64,000 bases of DNA from Pyxicephalus adspersus. Its lineage: Eukaryota; Chordata; Amphibia; Anura; Pyxicephalidae. A program made the translations under genes and the position numbers. Positions 21,673-33,700 of this stretch are shown one piece after another. The stretch lies in assembly GCF_032062135.1 (NCBI RefSeq), contig NC_092863.1, positions 14,473,502 to 14,537,501 of the forward strand, in the 5' to 3' direction. Every line of letters starts with the position of its first letter. The first letter of the stretch is position 1. Under the pieces are notes generated by a model. The model saw only the letters and a program-made list of their open reading frames with translations, had not been told where the DNA came from and did no database searches.

Positions 21673-23538
21673 AGAGAAGCAAAGGGAGGTTCAGGGATGA
21701 TAGGGTGAAGGGAGACGCTGGAGAAACAGGGTGAAGGTAGACTTTGAAAAGTAGAGTGGCCCTTAGAGACAACAATGAACACGCTAGGGGAACACTATTG
21801 AGAAACAGAGTAGTGAATAGGTATGAATATGATATGGGAGAGTCCCAGGGAGAAAACACAAGATATATGGTAATTAATAAAGCTGGAGAAATAGAGGAAT
21901 GGGGGGAGTAAGGAGTCTGAATACAATTATAGAATACAGAATCAGAAGTAATGGGACTCCGTCGGTCACTCATTGTGCTCATGTGGTAGTAGAACATTGG
22001 CTGAATGTTTCAGCAGCTGAAAAAAACAGATGGCAACAGTGATCTAGAGAAACTGGGGGAAAAGATCTATTGAGAATTAATATAAAGGATCTTTTATAAG
22101 TCTACACTGAAACAGACATTCTTATAACATCCTCTCACCTCTTTCACCTAACACCAAACTATTTCATGTAATATCTTAAAACTTATTACAAATCGAAGTA
22201 TGTGTTTTTTGTGTTAGACGCCAATACACTCCCTGGGGTTTAAAGTATTAATGTATTCTTTAAGTGGGTCTACACATTAGCATGAATGTAGTTTACCCCC
22301 AGGATTTAGGAGGTTTTACAGAGACCACTGAGTTGTACAGTGAATATCATGAAGGTTCATAGTTTATGTTTGTGATACGAGTGGGTTCTGTTAAGATGAC
22401 AGCAATGGGAAAATACATGTAGGATGTTGGGAGAGGCTGGGAACAGGAGAAAGCAGCATAGACAGGAGGAGAGAGCAAGAATAACAGGAAGTATATAACA
22501 GAGGCATTGAAAGGGGCACAGATTGGGGTCCCCAGAAAGAACGCTTAAATGGAAAGCTTTAGATGTGCAGAAAGACACAGATTAGAGTCACAGAGGATTA
22601 CAGAAATCTGAACGCTATACACAAACAAGGAACTTTGTAGATGGTTTGCAGGCATGTATAATAGAAATGGAATTCCAAGGCAGAATATAGGAATGCCACC
22701 GGTGCAGGACGCACTCATGATCCATCCTGCCAGGAGCTTCATACCCAACAAGGGACAACTAGACACATAACTGGACATCAGAAGAAAATATTGACTGATC
22801 CTGTAAGTCAGTATCAAGATGCTGTATCTAATGGCAATCAGTTCATTTCAGCTTGTTTAGAAGATGAATTTAAATTGCATGCATTTAACCGACAAATATG
22901 AAATATGGAAATATGAAATGAAAGAGAGAAACCACCAATCAGTTTATTGTGACAAGATGTAAGGATCTGTAAATTTGATGTATGCTAAGTGATTTGTTTA
23001 TTTGTAGTTTTATTTATATCACCATATTGTATATTGTATAAAGGGTCAGCCTAATAGCCAGGAAGCTAGGTGGCACAATATTATTATAATGCACCTATAT
23101 GGGGTTGTGTGGTTAAAATCTAAAAAGGGTAGGACAGATTGTAAGCTCTTAGGGGTCAGAGTCCGATATGCATTATGTAAAGTTTGAGCACTCATGAGAG
23201 GAGCCAAACTATGCAGCACTAAAAGGAAAGTATTAATGCGTGGTCATTGTACTGTACTAGCTAAATATATATGAAACAACCATGGCTGCAGTATAGATGT
23301 ATCTTTAAAAACATGTAATACTTTTTAAATAATAAGCAAGCAGCGATTTTGCACAGATGTAAAGATCTGTCACTGAAGAGGGCACCAGTACAGGGTTTTC
23401 TATCTCTGGTCTACCCAATCACCGATGGGGGATTGTTTTTGGTTATGGTATAGACTTATAATATAAAATGAATGCTGCAAATCAGAAAGCAAAGTGTTGT
23501 GTAATGAGTGGTTGCCCCATTGTAAAAATATAATTACA

Positions 23539-23541
<3 letters not shown>

Positions 23542-23571
<30 letters not shown>
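23542..23571. repeat. (TA)15 microsatellite
   Basis: Uninterrupted TA dinucleotide run of 30 bases. Confidence 0.95.
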
Positions 23572-23574
<3 letters not shown>

Positions 23575-23704
23575 TTTAAACATAACATAATCATGTGTAT
23601 TTATGGAGAAACAGTTTACAATTTCTTAAAAAAAAACAATATTGTATTTATATTTTAACATATTTGTATTTATTTTAATAATATTCTATGCATTATTAGT
23701 TAGC

Positions 23705-24275
23705 TAGAATGAACATCCATCTTACCCTTCTACATTCACTGTGTTCACATACAGTACCACCCATCTCCCCCTCCATATCCACTGTTTCCACTCAACATCA
23801 ATCTCCCCCCTTACCTCAATTGTGTTTAGTCACCAACCTTGTACCCTTCCATTTACTCTGTATCCAGTCATCAACCATTCCCCGTCCCCCATTATTTTCT
23901 ATACTTTTAGTGTATAAAGTCACCCAACTTCCCCGAATCCCCTTCACTGTGTCCACTAACCACCTAAAATCTTCTTCCACCACCACCCTATCCACCCACC
24001 AGTCAACTACCACTTTCACTTTAACTTGGTTTACTGACCCACCAAATCCCCCCATTGTACTCACACACCACCCAACTTTACCCTTCACCTCCACTGTGTC
24101 CACACGTCACTTACCTACTTCTTCCACCTCCGCTATGTCTACCTATCGCTCAATTACCTCTTACACTTCCACTTGGTTCACTTACCACTGAACTCTCCCA
24201 ACTCTCCACTGTGTCACCACTCAACTACCTCCTTCACCACCCAACCACCCAACCACCCCTTCTCCTTCACTATGA
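23705..24275 (+). repeat. Pyrimidine-rich degenerate minisatellite
   Basis: The plus strand is C/T/A-rich with almost no G. It repeats variants of 'ccaccactgtgtccactcacc' with irregular period near 40-50 bp. It keeps a Ser/Thr/Pro-rich frame open (23709-24191) purely because of composition; I do not call that a gene. Confidence 0.6.
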
Positions 24276-25949
24276 TCATGGATGCTGTGATAGAATATAT
24301 TCCTAAATGGTTAGCAAGGTGGTGGAATGGCAACTTGTATCACCTAGGATGCAGAATATGGTGGACTGTGCTCCAGGGAAGTATGGTGAGGAAGATAGGT
24401 CTGCCTTTAGGAGTCAGAAGACTCCAAGGTTTGGGCTGTGGAAGAGATTACGTGAGTTTTCAGCCTGAACATCACTAGTCCACCATCCAGGATACCTGGC
24501 TTGTTATAAAAGGGCTGGAAAGTTGTGTTAGAGGTGCTTGTATTTGGAAATTTACAACTGGTAATGCTCTCTGTGAAAAGCACCTGGAGGATTTATCATA
24601 TTAAGTATGATTTTTCTAGACTGAGCTAGGGCCTATTTCATGAACTATGAGTTATAGCTGGAATTATGTTCATTTGTATGTGATTGGACAAAATTCTGTT
24701 TGCTGCTGTTTACAAAATAAACATGGGACCACAAATCCCTCAAAGAGACTCTGTTGTATGGTGCCTTCCTGCCCGAATGTTACCATCTGAGCAATCCTCT
24801 TGCCAAGTGCATACAACTATCAGGATTTATTCATAGGATTACAGTACCGCACAACACCCCAAGGCCCCAACATTTGTAGTGATTTCATAATGATCATGTG
24901 ATTTATTGAATAAACCCATATACAGGTTTCTTTGTTAGGCATCATACAGACGTTCATTAATTGTCACCTGATACATTTGTCTATGATCGCATCCAATGGC
25001 GGTTTTATGAACCATTTCTCAGTGGTCGGTTCTTTTTTAAAGGGGGAATGAGTGGAAGGCTCCCTGCTGGGGAGCTACAAAAGTTAAACAATACCATCAT
25101 TAGTGTTAAGCAACGACGCAAATCGAAAAATGGTACTACGGGACGCCAAATTTTAAACATAAGTGATCATGAATGACAGACAAAAGTCTAGAGCTCCTGC
25201 AAGACTTTAGAATTCTTTTGAACATGAGCCCTTGTTCCACTTTTACACATTTCCTTCTATTTGTAACAGCTTTATATTTTTATCTAATAATATCTATGTA
25301 CAGACACAATTGTTTGTTTCCATTGCCCCATGCTGCTTCTTCTTCAGAGGATTCTGCTGACTGGCAGCAGCTTTGTGTTGTATTCTTAAACAACCAACAT
25401 TGTAACATCTGCTTGAGTATATAAATACATAGCCTAAAAGCATATCATTAGACAAGAAATAGAGAAGATTGTATTTGGAAAAAGCTGTAAAGAGATGCAC
25501 AATAATGGCTTCTGTATAACTTGCAATCAAACCATTTGTGGGGTAAACCACCAATTCTAAAAAAAATATATGGCTAATGCATGGAGGGTGTATATTAAAA
25601 GCATGCATCGGACCAATAAAGTGTGGGGCCAAAGGAGAGTATGGAATCTAAGGAATTATATACCTGATAGCCTCATGCTTGGTAAGATTTCTTGCCCCTT
25701 CCTGTCTAAAAGCTTCAGATTGCAAAAGTCAAGTCAAGAATCTGGGCTAACCATCAAGGAATCCAGGTACAAGTGGAGGGTCTGAGCTACCCAAAAAGGG
25801 AGTCAGGTGGAGGAAAAGCTGGTGGACTGAACTGGCCACAGACTATCCATATGTAGGTTGTATCTATGTATGATTACAACTTAGGTCAACTGCCGCAACC
25901 ATTATTGGCAGCCCAATGTTTACTGCTCAATTATTATAAATTTTACATT

Positions 25950-26330
25950 ATTACAAGGAACAAGAGGGCACTCTTTGCGTCTGGAGGAAAAGAAGTTTAA
26001 GCTCTGGATAAGGAAGGGATTCTTTACTGTAAGGTCTGTGAAAATGTGGAATTGGCTCCCTCAGGAAGTAGTTTCAGCAACTACTATAGATTGCTTTAGG
26101 AAAAAGCTGGATGTTTCTAGAAGCACAGAATATAACTGGGTTTAAGGCTTTAAAGTAAAGATAACAGAGACTGTTGATTCAGGGAACATCCGATTGTCTC
26201 ATGGAATCAGGAAGGAATTTTTTACCCTTGTTGAAGCAAATTGTACCAGGGTTATAGAAAATAAGTGAGGAGCTGGATCAGGCACAGGGGTGTTTCATTT
26301 ACATATCAAACCTGATATTTGCACAGTTAC
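25950..26330 (+). mobile_element. Non-LTR retrotransposon 3' fragment (RT C-terminal tail)
   Basis: In the frame starting AGA GGG CAC near 25967 the plus strand reads through about 58 codons with the pattern SLRLEEKKF, then RKGFFTVRSVKMWNWLP, then QEVVSATTIDCFRKKLD. This is the pattern of the extreme C-terminus of CR1/L2-type reverse transcriptase polyproteins (FxxRxVxxWNxLPxEVVxAxxxxxFxxxLD). The upstream RT core is missing, so it is a 5'-truncated dead copy. Subfamily not determined. Confidence 0.65.
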
Positions 26331-28599
26331 ATGCTAAGATATTAGGCTGTCATATGCCCCCACACTTATTTTTCTATTTCATCTGGATGGGGGTAAAGCC
26401 AGGAACTTCTCAGCACCCCCTCCTACCTTTACCGGATGGGGATTTTCCACCCAGGAGAGGCTATAGGCAGACAGGAAGGAGTGAGGACTATGTTTTATGA
26501 ACTTTTTTGGGAGGACCTAGGACAGAGCTGTCTTGTTGTAGGGTCATAGGAAGATCTAGGAAATATATAATGACTTTTGTATATTCTAAAATCTTTAATA
26601 TCTGCAATATATTATTTAATTAATGCTGGAATGTATATGTACTGAGGGTTTTCTTTCAGGTCAAGCTTTTCATTGGTGCTTGGGGAACTGTAAACATCTC
26701 TGTCATTTATATATTGCTAAATAACAACAATATAAACAATCATTTCTCTCCTTTTAACATTCCTCTGTTACCTGGGCATGTTTCATCCTGCACATCTTGA
26801 AGTTCTTCCAACACCTTCTTTACAATACAGGCCTCAACTCATTTTCTGTCCCTTCCTCCTTTTTTATTATTCCTCCTGGATCAGCAAGCAGTATGAATAC
26901 ACTTTGGCTTGGAAAAGACTCCCAGCCTGGAAAACATTGTAAATAAATAAATATCACCAATCAATATGAAGAGAAACAATTATGATTGTCTTGAAAGATA
27001 ATCCAGTGTGGCAAATCACTATACGACTGAAAAACGATGATCACTGTTATATCCTATGGGGGAGAACACAGCATGGTGCCTCCCACTTGTCCTCCCCCTC
27101 TCCATAGAACTGAACAGAATGGTGTATACAGTGCTCATTCCTTCTAATGTCACTGGAAGTGATCACAAAAGATTATTTCCAGCAACAGTAATCAAGCATG
27201 TGTGCATAGCGTTAGTTTATTCCAAATTATTTCATTTTCCTTCCTTCTCCACTGACAGAACTTTGGCAGCTTCCCCTTTGCCAGTGAGTCTGGCTGATAG
27301 GAACCAGATGATCACTCTCCTCCCCTTTCCCCATTTCTAAGATGTTGCTTATAAACATTAAAAACAACTGTATCTTCTATGGCGTTAACCCTCAACGGGA
27401 TCCCATTAGGGTAAATGTGTTTCCTAATTGAATTTTCCACCTGCAACTCAGAACAATTATTTATCCTGGATATGATTACAGGATGCATGTGTTACATAAG
27501 CCTAATAAATAGGTATAACCCCTTCTCTTCCACAATTGGTTCTACAGGGTGCTCCATTGATAGTAGTACGTAAAACAAAAAGGATGAATGGAAACCCGAA
27601 CCCTGCAGGAAGTGTAATGTGCCATGACGTTATCTGTGAAGACATTGATCGCTGTGCCACCTTTAAGCCATCCATGGGGGAGTGTTGATTTTGGGTAAAG
27701 TGCGGTTAGTGTCCTAGGGGAAAGACTGTTAGATATCATTAGCTCTGCCTATTGTTTTGCATATCCATTGTGATGAATGAGTAGTAAGGTGGAAGGGGCA
27801 GGTTGGAAGAAGTTACTGCTGAAGTCACTAGTTTGGCTCGTTTGAGTTACACAATGTAGGGGTGCCAGCTGGAATATAATAAACCCAAACTAGCACCTTA
27901 TAGTACTTTCAAAATTTGTGATTAAGCAGGGATTTATTGCCGAAAGGGACAAGGGATGTCTTTTTTGCAAGAAGCATTCTGATCACTTTATGGTTCTGTC
28001 AATGTGCAGTAGCCAGGATAACCGGCTATCGCGACTTCCCCTGCAGTTGCTGAGAATGAACTCCCGTGCACCTGCGCACATCATTTCATCATGGCCAATC
28101 CAGATGGCCGAAGGTCACAACTAGGAAGAGAAAAAGAAAGAGCACGGCAGCTCCCTGCACAAGAACAGGGACAGGTAAACATAGCGAGTTTAGTTCTACT
28201 TTAAAGTAATTGTTAATTTTCCAAAGTCGATGTAAACCCTAACAATGAACTTCTTAATTTGGTCTGGTAAATAGATCATTGAAGAGTTTTGTTATAGAGT
28301 GAAAAATGTATCTGGGTCCTTTAAAAAACCTGTGAGTTATCATTTCCTTCGCTCCTGCACTGTTACATTGTTTCCATTTCTCTCTTCAGGCTACAAAACC
28401 CCTGCCACCTATGTAATAGATAACAGAAGTCGGTGTATTGTAGTCCCATGAATGACAACCCTGTAGATATATCACAGTAAGTGAAACACCTTATGACAGG
28501 AAGTGTGCTATTGGGATGATCAGCAGGTGAAACTTGATTGTAATAAAGAAAACTAATACTCAAGAGCTGGTAAACTAAACAAATATGACATTTTAGTTC

Positions 28600-28777
28600 T
28601 TGTGTTTAGATAGTTGTCTAAAGAATGTGTTTTTTTATGTTTTAGGGACTTACAGCATTACCAAATCATTTGGATATGGAAAGAACTTTTGTGTTTAGAT
28701 AGTTGTCTAAAGAATGTGTTTTTTTATGTTTTAGGGACTTACAGCATTACCAAATCATTTGGATATGGAAAGAACTT
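28600..28777 (+). repeat. Two perfect 89-bp tandem units
   Basis: Unit 28600-28688 is repeated at 28689-28777 with no mismatch that I can see; both contain AGATAGTTGTCTAAAG and CAAATCATTTGGATATGG. The identity implies a recent duplication, or an assembly artefact. Confidence 0.9.
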
Positions 28778-28824
28778 TAATGAATAATTAATTGGATATG
28801 GAAAGAACTTTAATGAATAATTAA
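28759..28824 (+). repeat. Two 33-bp tandem units overlapping the 89-bp duplication
   Basis: Unit 28759-28791 is repeated at 28792-28824 (starts TTGGATATGGAAAGAAC). It begins inside the end of the second 89-bp unit, so two duplication events of different size share an edge. Confidence 0.85.
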
Positions 28825-29190
28825 TGAATCGGGATAAAATAAAAACAAAAATCTGATTTTCTGGGTCATCAGTTTATTCTTTCCATTCTCTAACCGGAAC
28901 TTGAGAACTGACAGTTATATATTGTATATAACATAAACCAATCCAAATATAAATACAGGTAATATTTTTTACTTAAAATTACAAGAAAATACTGGAGTAT
29001 AAATCAAGGGCACAAAATGTGGTCATCACTCCAACATTCAAAACATTAATTATTAGAAATGACAATAAAATTAACTTCAGGAAATATATTCGTGGTGTGT
29101 TAATTTCAAAACACTTATAAAATCATATAAAATAATTTGTACTTTTGAGATGGGTCACTTGCTCTTAAATGATCTTTTGAGCATTATTGT

Positions 29191-29296
29191 TGGCCACCAA
29201 TAGATGGTGCTGTGTCCTCATGTAAAGTGTGTAACAAACTCATGTCTCTTGTCCCAGTTTGTTACTTGGGGACACAGTTCCATCTACTGGTGTGAC
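29191..29296. repeat. Imperfect palindrome, possible foldback element
   Basis: Left arm CACCAATAGATGGTGCTGTGT pairs with the right-arm complement in ACACAGTTCCATCTACTGGTG, and inside it GTAACAAACT (29231) pairs with AGTTTGTTAC (29256). About 105 bp in total. Non-coding; could be a small MITE. Confidence 0.6.
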
Positions 29297-30022
29297 CCAA
29301 GTATACACTGGATTGTTTTCTTATAATGTTTTCTTATTAGTGAAAAAGATATGCAGTTATTAGGCACACTCACAAACCAGGAATTGTGCTATTTCCAGCC
29401 ACAATTCAAGACAAAATGTACAATTTTCAGTTTAGGTACAGTTATCATTACATGTAAATCCTTACAGAGTTTAGAATTGTGAACTGAGTAAAGTAAACTG
29501 AAGTGGAAGAAGTTCATAATCAATGAGAACTTTATGAACTGGAAAATGACAGAACTTTGTTTACTGAAGAGCATATTATCATAAGATTACACTGCACATT
29601 GCAAAGGATTTTCAATTTATATATCAGCCTTGTCAATACACTGCTACAAATCGTCACTGATTACTGCTTCCTGGGGACATTCACAACTCTTCCTTCTGAA
29701 AAAGAAACCATAATTACTATAGAGGAATACATGACTATGCAAGAATAGAAAGAAAAGGTTTTAATTGGAGTCCATCTATAATCTATAATCCCATTCACAT
29801 TATGCGTATCACACAAAACAATCTAATGGAAAACTTCTGCCTTGTGCATTGCTATGTGATACAGTTCATCTGTGCTGCCTGCCCAAGGGAATGTAGGCTG
29901 CCATGGCTGATCCCTACTTTTAAAATCACTGAGTGCCTGTCTGTCAGGATGATTCTAAGATTTTAAAACTCCCTGAACTAGGAGAAGCACAGCCAGTTTA
30001 TGTGTTTTTCTCTATACTCTAT

Positions 30023-30395
30023 AACAGGGGTCCTCAATCCCTGGTCCACTAGGGTGGGCCGCGGCTGTCTGACAGCTAGGCTACATGAGCACAGGGACCA
30101 GCAGTCCCCAACCTGTGGTTCAGTGACCCCCCTTGGGGAGCAGCACTGGCCGCGGACCATGTCTCCCGTACGGATCTCAGGCTCAGGAGGGTGGGCGACT
30201 TGTGTCTGGATACAACCCATCCACTCTCCCATCGCAGGCTCAGACTTGTGTTGGGAGAGTGGATGGGTTCTGGCATCATGACATCACTTTGGGGGAAGTT
30301 TCTTCCCCTTTGAGTGACACACGGCTCCCCTTGCATGCACGGTCCGGAGTCCATAAATTTAGGGGTCTGTGATGTCCAAAAGGGGGCCACAGGTC
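30023..30395 (+). mobile_element. hAT-like non-autonomous element (second family, copy 1)
   Basis: Starts CAGGGGTCCTCAATCCCTGG, a terminus of the type found on hAT elements. It includes a block GGGGAAGTTTCTTCCCC followed by GAGTGACACACGGCTCCCC, and CCATCCACTCTCCCATCGCA. The same blocks appear reverse-complemented at 45187-45475, which shows that this is a dispersed repeat. No transposase frame. Confidence 0.6.
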
Positions 30396-30432
30396 TATAA
30401 AGCTGAACTCTAGGCAGATGCCTTCCATCCCC

Positions 30433-30490
30433 TATTTAATGTACAGCACTGCGTATTATGTTGGCGCTATATAAATCCTGTTTAATATTA
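30433..30490 (+). mobile_element. SINE 3' tail fragment
   Basis: The block 'tgtacagcactgcgtattatgttggcgctatataaat' matches the 3' ends of the SINE copies at 43719 and 56811. Head region missing. Confidence 0.55.
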
Positions 30491-30616
30491 ATCTCTTGTT
30501 GGTGTATATTGATTATATTATGGATATGATGAATGAACTGGTGAATGATGAAAGGAAATAGAATTGCAAACTGGGGAAATAAAATTGCAAAATTGGACAA
30601 TGAAGTTAAAAAATAA

Positions 30617-30622
30617 TTTATT
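30617..30622 (-). terminator. SGCA: Candidate poly(A) signal of SGCA
   Basis: AATAAA on the minus strand about 127 bases after the SGCA stop codon; the first such hexamer downstream in the correct strand that I see. It implies a short 3' UTR. Confidence 0.55.
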
Positions 30623-30748
30623 AAAAATACCATCACAATGTCTGTGTAGCTTGTAACAAGTAGTTTAGAAGGAATGCACATTTCCCACCTAATGACATAT
30701 ATATTCAGCGGCTACATACCTAATAGTGTGGTGATCAGGTGAGTTCCT

Positions 30749-33700
30749 TTACTGCTGAGATAGGATAAGGGGCACACGGGCACTGTCACTCGCCAGCTCC
30801 ATGGGGGATGTCCTCTGACCAGTGCGAGTATTAAACATGGGCAATGTGGAGAGTGGTCGTGGAACTTCTCTGCTGGCAGCCATTCTCCGAAGTTCTTCAG
30901 TGTTGGAGAAGATGGACTGCTGGTGAATTAATTGGAGCCTGTAGGACAAACAAAACGGGAACTATTATGGAAAATGGGTTTGAACTTTTCCTGCAAATGT
31001 TTAGCAAATATGTACTCTCTGTTTAATTCTTTTTAGAGTTTGTATTACATATATAAGCAGAGTACAAACTCTCCAAAGTTTTGAATAGGAAGGATTATTT
31101 GGACAAGCAAGCCCAATGAAGAAGATCCTAACAAGAAACCATACGGCACTGATTAAATATTCCTGGAATGAGGACAAAATACCCCAAGAATTCTCTACTG
31201 TCAGGTACTGATATCAACATTCGATGTAAGGTCATAAAGAAAGAATATTGACAATGCGCTTTGATTGGTGCAGAAGCAGCCAATCGCTAGGCCTGAGATC
31301 TATCGGGAGTTCCTGGGGGGTGGGTCCTTAGCCCTGTACTTCTGTAACCACACTGACTTAGAGGTTACACCGGGCTTTTTGAAAGTTGTGTACAGTAGCA
31401 AATGGAAGCAGCTTAAGGTTGGAAGGGCCGTTACCCTACTCTTCATGTAGAGGCCAACTTTCTGTGATACAGGCATTGACTCTCCCTGGGATCTACAGAG
31501 GGCAGAGCTCAGAAATAGGGAATAGTGACTCCTATTGGAAGGGCAGAGACAGAGAATACTGACTGTTATTAAAAACTACAGAGGAAAATGGGTTATTAAA
31601 AGCACAGGGAATGTGGACTTATATTGGAAGTTACAGAAGGCAGAGCACATATATAAGGAATATTGCCCCTTATTGGGAGCTACAGAGGGCAGAATCAGAC
31701 ATAGGTAGAACTGACTCCTATCAGAAGCTACAGAGGGCAGAGATAAGTGAATTCTGACTCTTATTAGGAGCTATAGGGTGCAGAGGTCAGGGACAGAGAA
31801 TACTTACTCCTAATTGAAGCAGAGCTCAAATAATTATTTCTAGAGCTTATATTGAAGCCTATTTAGAATATGATCATAATGATAGCCATATGGTGGACAT
31901 AATGATTTGGACTTTAGACTTGGAGAGCAAAGTTAAAAGATTCCCACTGACCTCTCCTTTTGATAACTACATGGATGTTATGTTGGCACTCTGACATCAA
32001 TATTGGGAAGGGTATATATTAGGGATTTGGTATGTGCGGGGCACTGACCCATCAACAGAACCAGTGACTGTAGTTCGCTACAGATTTGGGAAGGGCTGAA
32101 CTTTGGCATATAAAAGCTATAACTTCTGAGAATTATATATGGAGTAAACACTATACCGGTACAACTAGCACATGCCATGTAAAAGAAAACACACAACCAC
32201 CAGAACTTACTCAGATGTGTTGGAATCTCTCTTCTCTCTAAAAGTAAAAACATAAAAAATGATGATCCTTATTGGTACTTTAAGAATCAATGTCCTAAAT
32301 GTTCAGGTCTTAAAATACAGAAATGCAAACTTATTCATTCAAAAGCAGAGAAAACAAGACCATCAACCTGTATCAATTACCAGAATGCTAGGCACAATGG
32401 CCATGGTAGAAAATCAGAATTTGCATTGCTGGGTTAGCGTGAGCAAATACTTACACCCCCTCCCTACGGCAGCACATGATGTAGGAGAGCAGCAAACATA
32501 GCAGCAGAGCAATGAGGGCTGGAAGTAAAATGGTGAGCAGGTAATCTGGGAGGTAATTGATTTCTTCTAGGGTGTCAGGAGGTGGATAAAATTTTCCATC
32601 AAATTCCAGGGCCTCGTAGCTCGGAGGAGTGGGAGACGGCTCCAATTCATCAACCTGAAATGAGTTGGGTTGAGTTTTTTGGGGAAAAAGTCATCATACA
32701 AGAGCATGGCACCTACATAACTATTTGTTTCATTAAAGGGATGAGAATGTGGAAGCTGCTATAATTGATATGGAGGGTACAAGGGTATTGACCCTAAATT
32801 AAGCTATAAAAAAATAAATAAGAAAAATATTCAGACTTCCTAGCCCCTGGTACACAGATCACTGTGCTCAAGTTCTTTGGCAGCTCCCATATTTGTATCA
32901 TGATAGGTTCTCTTTACAACTGCCAACGTTCAAAGTCTTTTTTTTAGCTTAGAGTATTAAAAAAGCTTCAAAAAGTTCTATAATTAACCAGGGGGTAAAT
33001 AGCAAAGTGTCATCTTACTTTAGTCGGCTGGGTCCTATTTTTGAAAGTTGAACTTTGAGTAACTGCACAAGGCTGCAGTATATTTCTAACCGGTTGCAAT
33101 ATTCAGCAACAATGTCATTATTCAGAAAAGTTGACTTTTTTAAAGTTGTCCCAGGCTGGGATAAGTTTATTAGAGAACCCTTTCCCCACTCTCCTCTTGT
33201 CCAGTGATTTATTTTCAGCATTGTAGCCAGGTGCAGCAGATATTTATGAACATTTGAATGTGTTATTTGTTAGCATGACATAGGAGGAAAAGTTCATCTT
33301 GCCACCCCCCATCACCCCAATTGGTAGATCATGCTTTTATATCTGCTGGCAGACATGACATCTGGTGTCCACCATTCAACATTTATAGTAAACGTCCTGT
33401 ATAGTCCATTAATGATGTGGAGTTCCAAATCTTACTTTTCTTCTCACTGCCTAACAGGTCAATATTTTATATGCCAGTAATGAGATCTGGCACCATGAGT
33501 GTTTACCATGGGCTTTTAAAAACAATAAAAATGAAGCCCCTTTACCTTATCATGGACCCTAAACATGCCCTAATCCCTAGTATAGGTCTTAGACTCTTAG
33601 ACCCTTAACATATACCTAAACATGGAGGTCCTAAATAATAAGTTCTAATTATATATGATTGCATTTATATAAGTTTTCCATACAAATCTGAACTTGTAAT

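Larger units (their letters stand above)
15375..30616. other. Repeat-rich intergenic DNA between the MFAP4-like gene and SGCA
   Basis: About 15 kb without a gene I can recognise. It holds copies of a small inverted-repeat transposon family (16.3-16.9, 20.2 and 21.6 kb), a degenerate repeat array (18.1-18.6 kb), purine-rich stretches (20.7-22.6 kb), a (TA)n run and a pyrimidine-rich array (23.5-24.3 kb), a retrotransposon tail (26.0-26.3 kb), tandem duplications (28.6 kb), a palindrome (29.2 kb), and a hAT-like element and SINE tail (30.0-30.5 kb). The remaining sequence shows no coding structure. Confidence 0.6.

Noticed and set aside
23709..24191. 160-residue Ser/Thr/Pro-rich ORF
   Set aside because: The frame is open only because the array lacks G and thus stop codons TAG and TGA; the peptide follows the DNA repeat, with no start context, domain or splice support.
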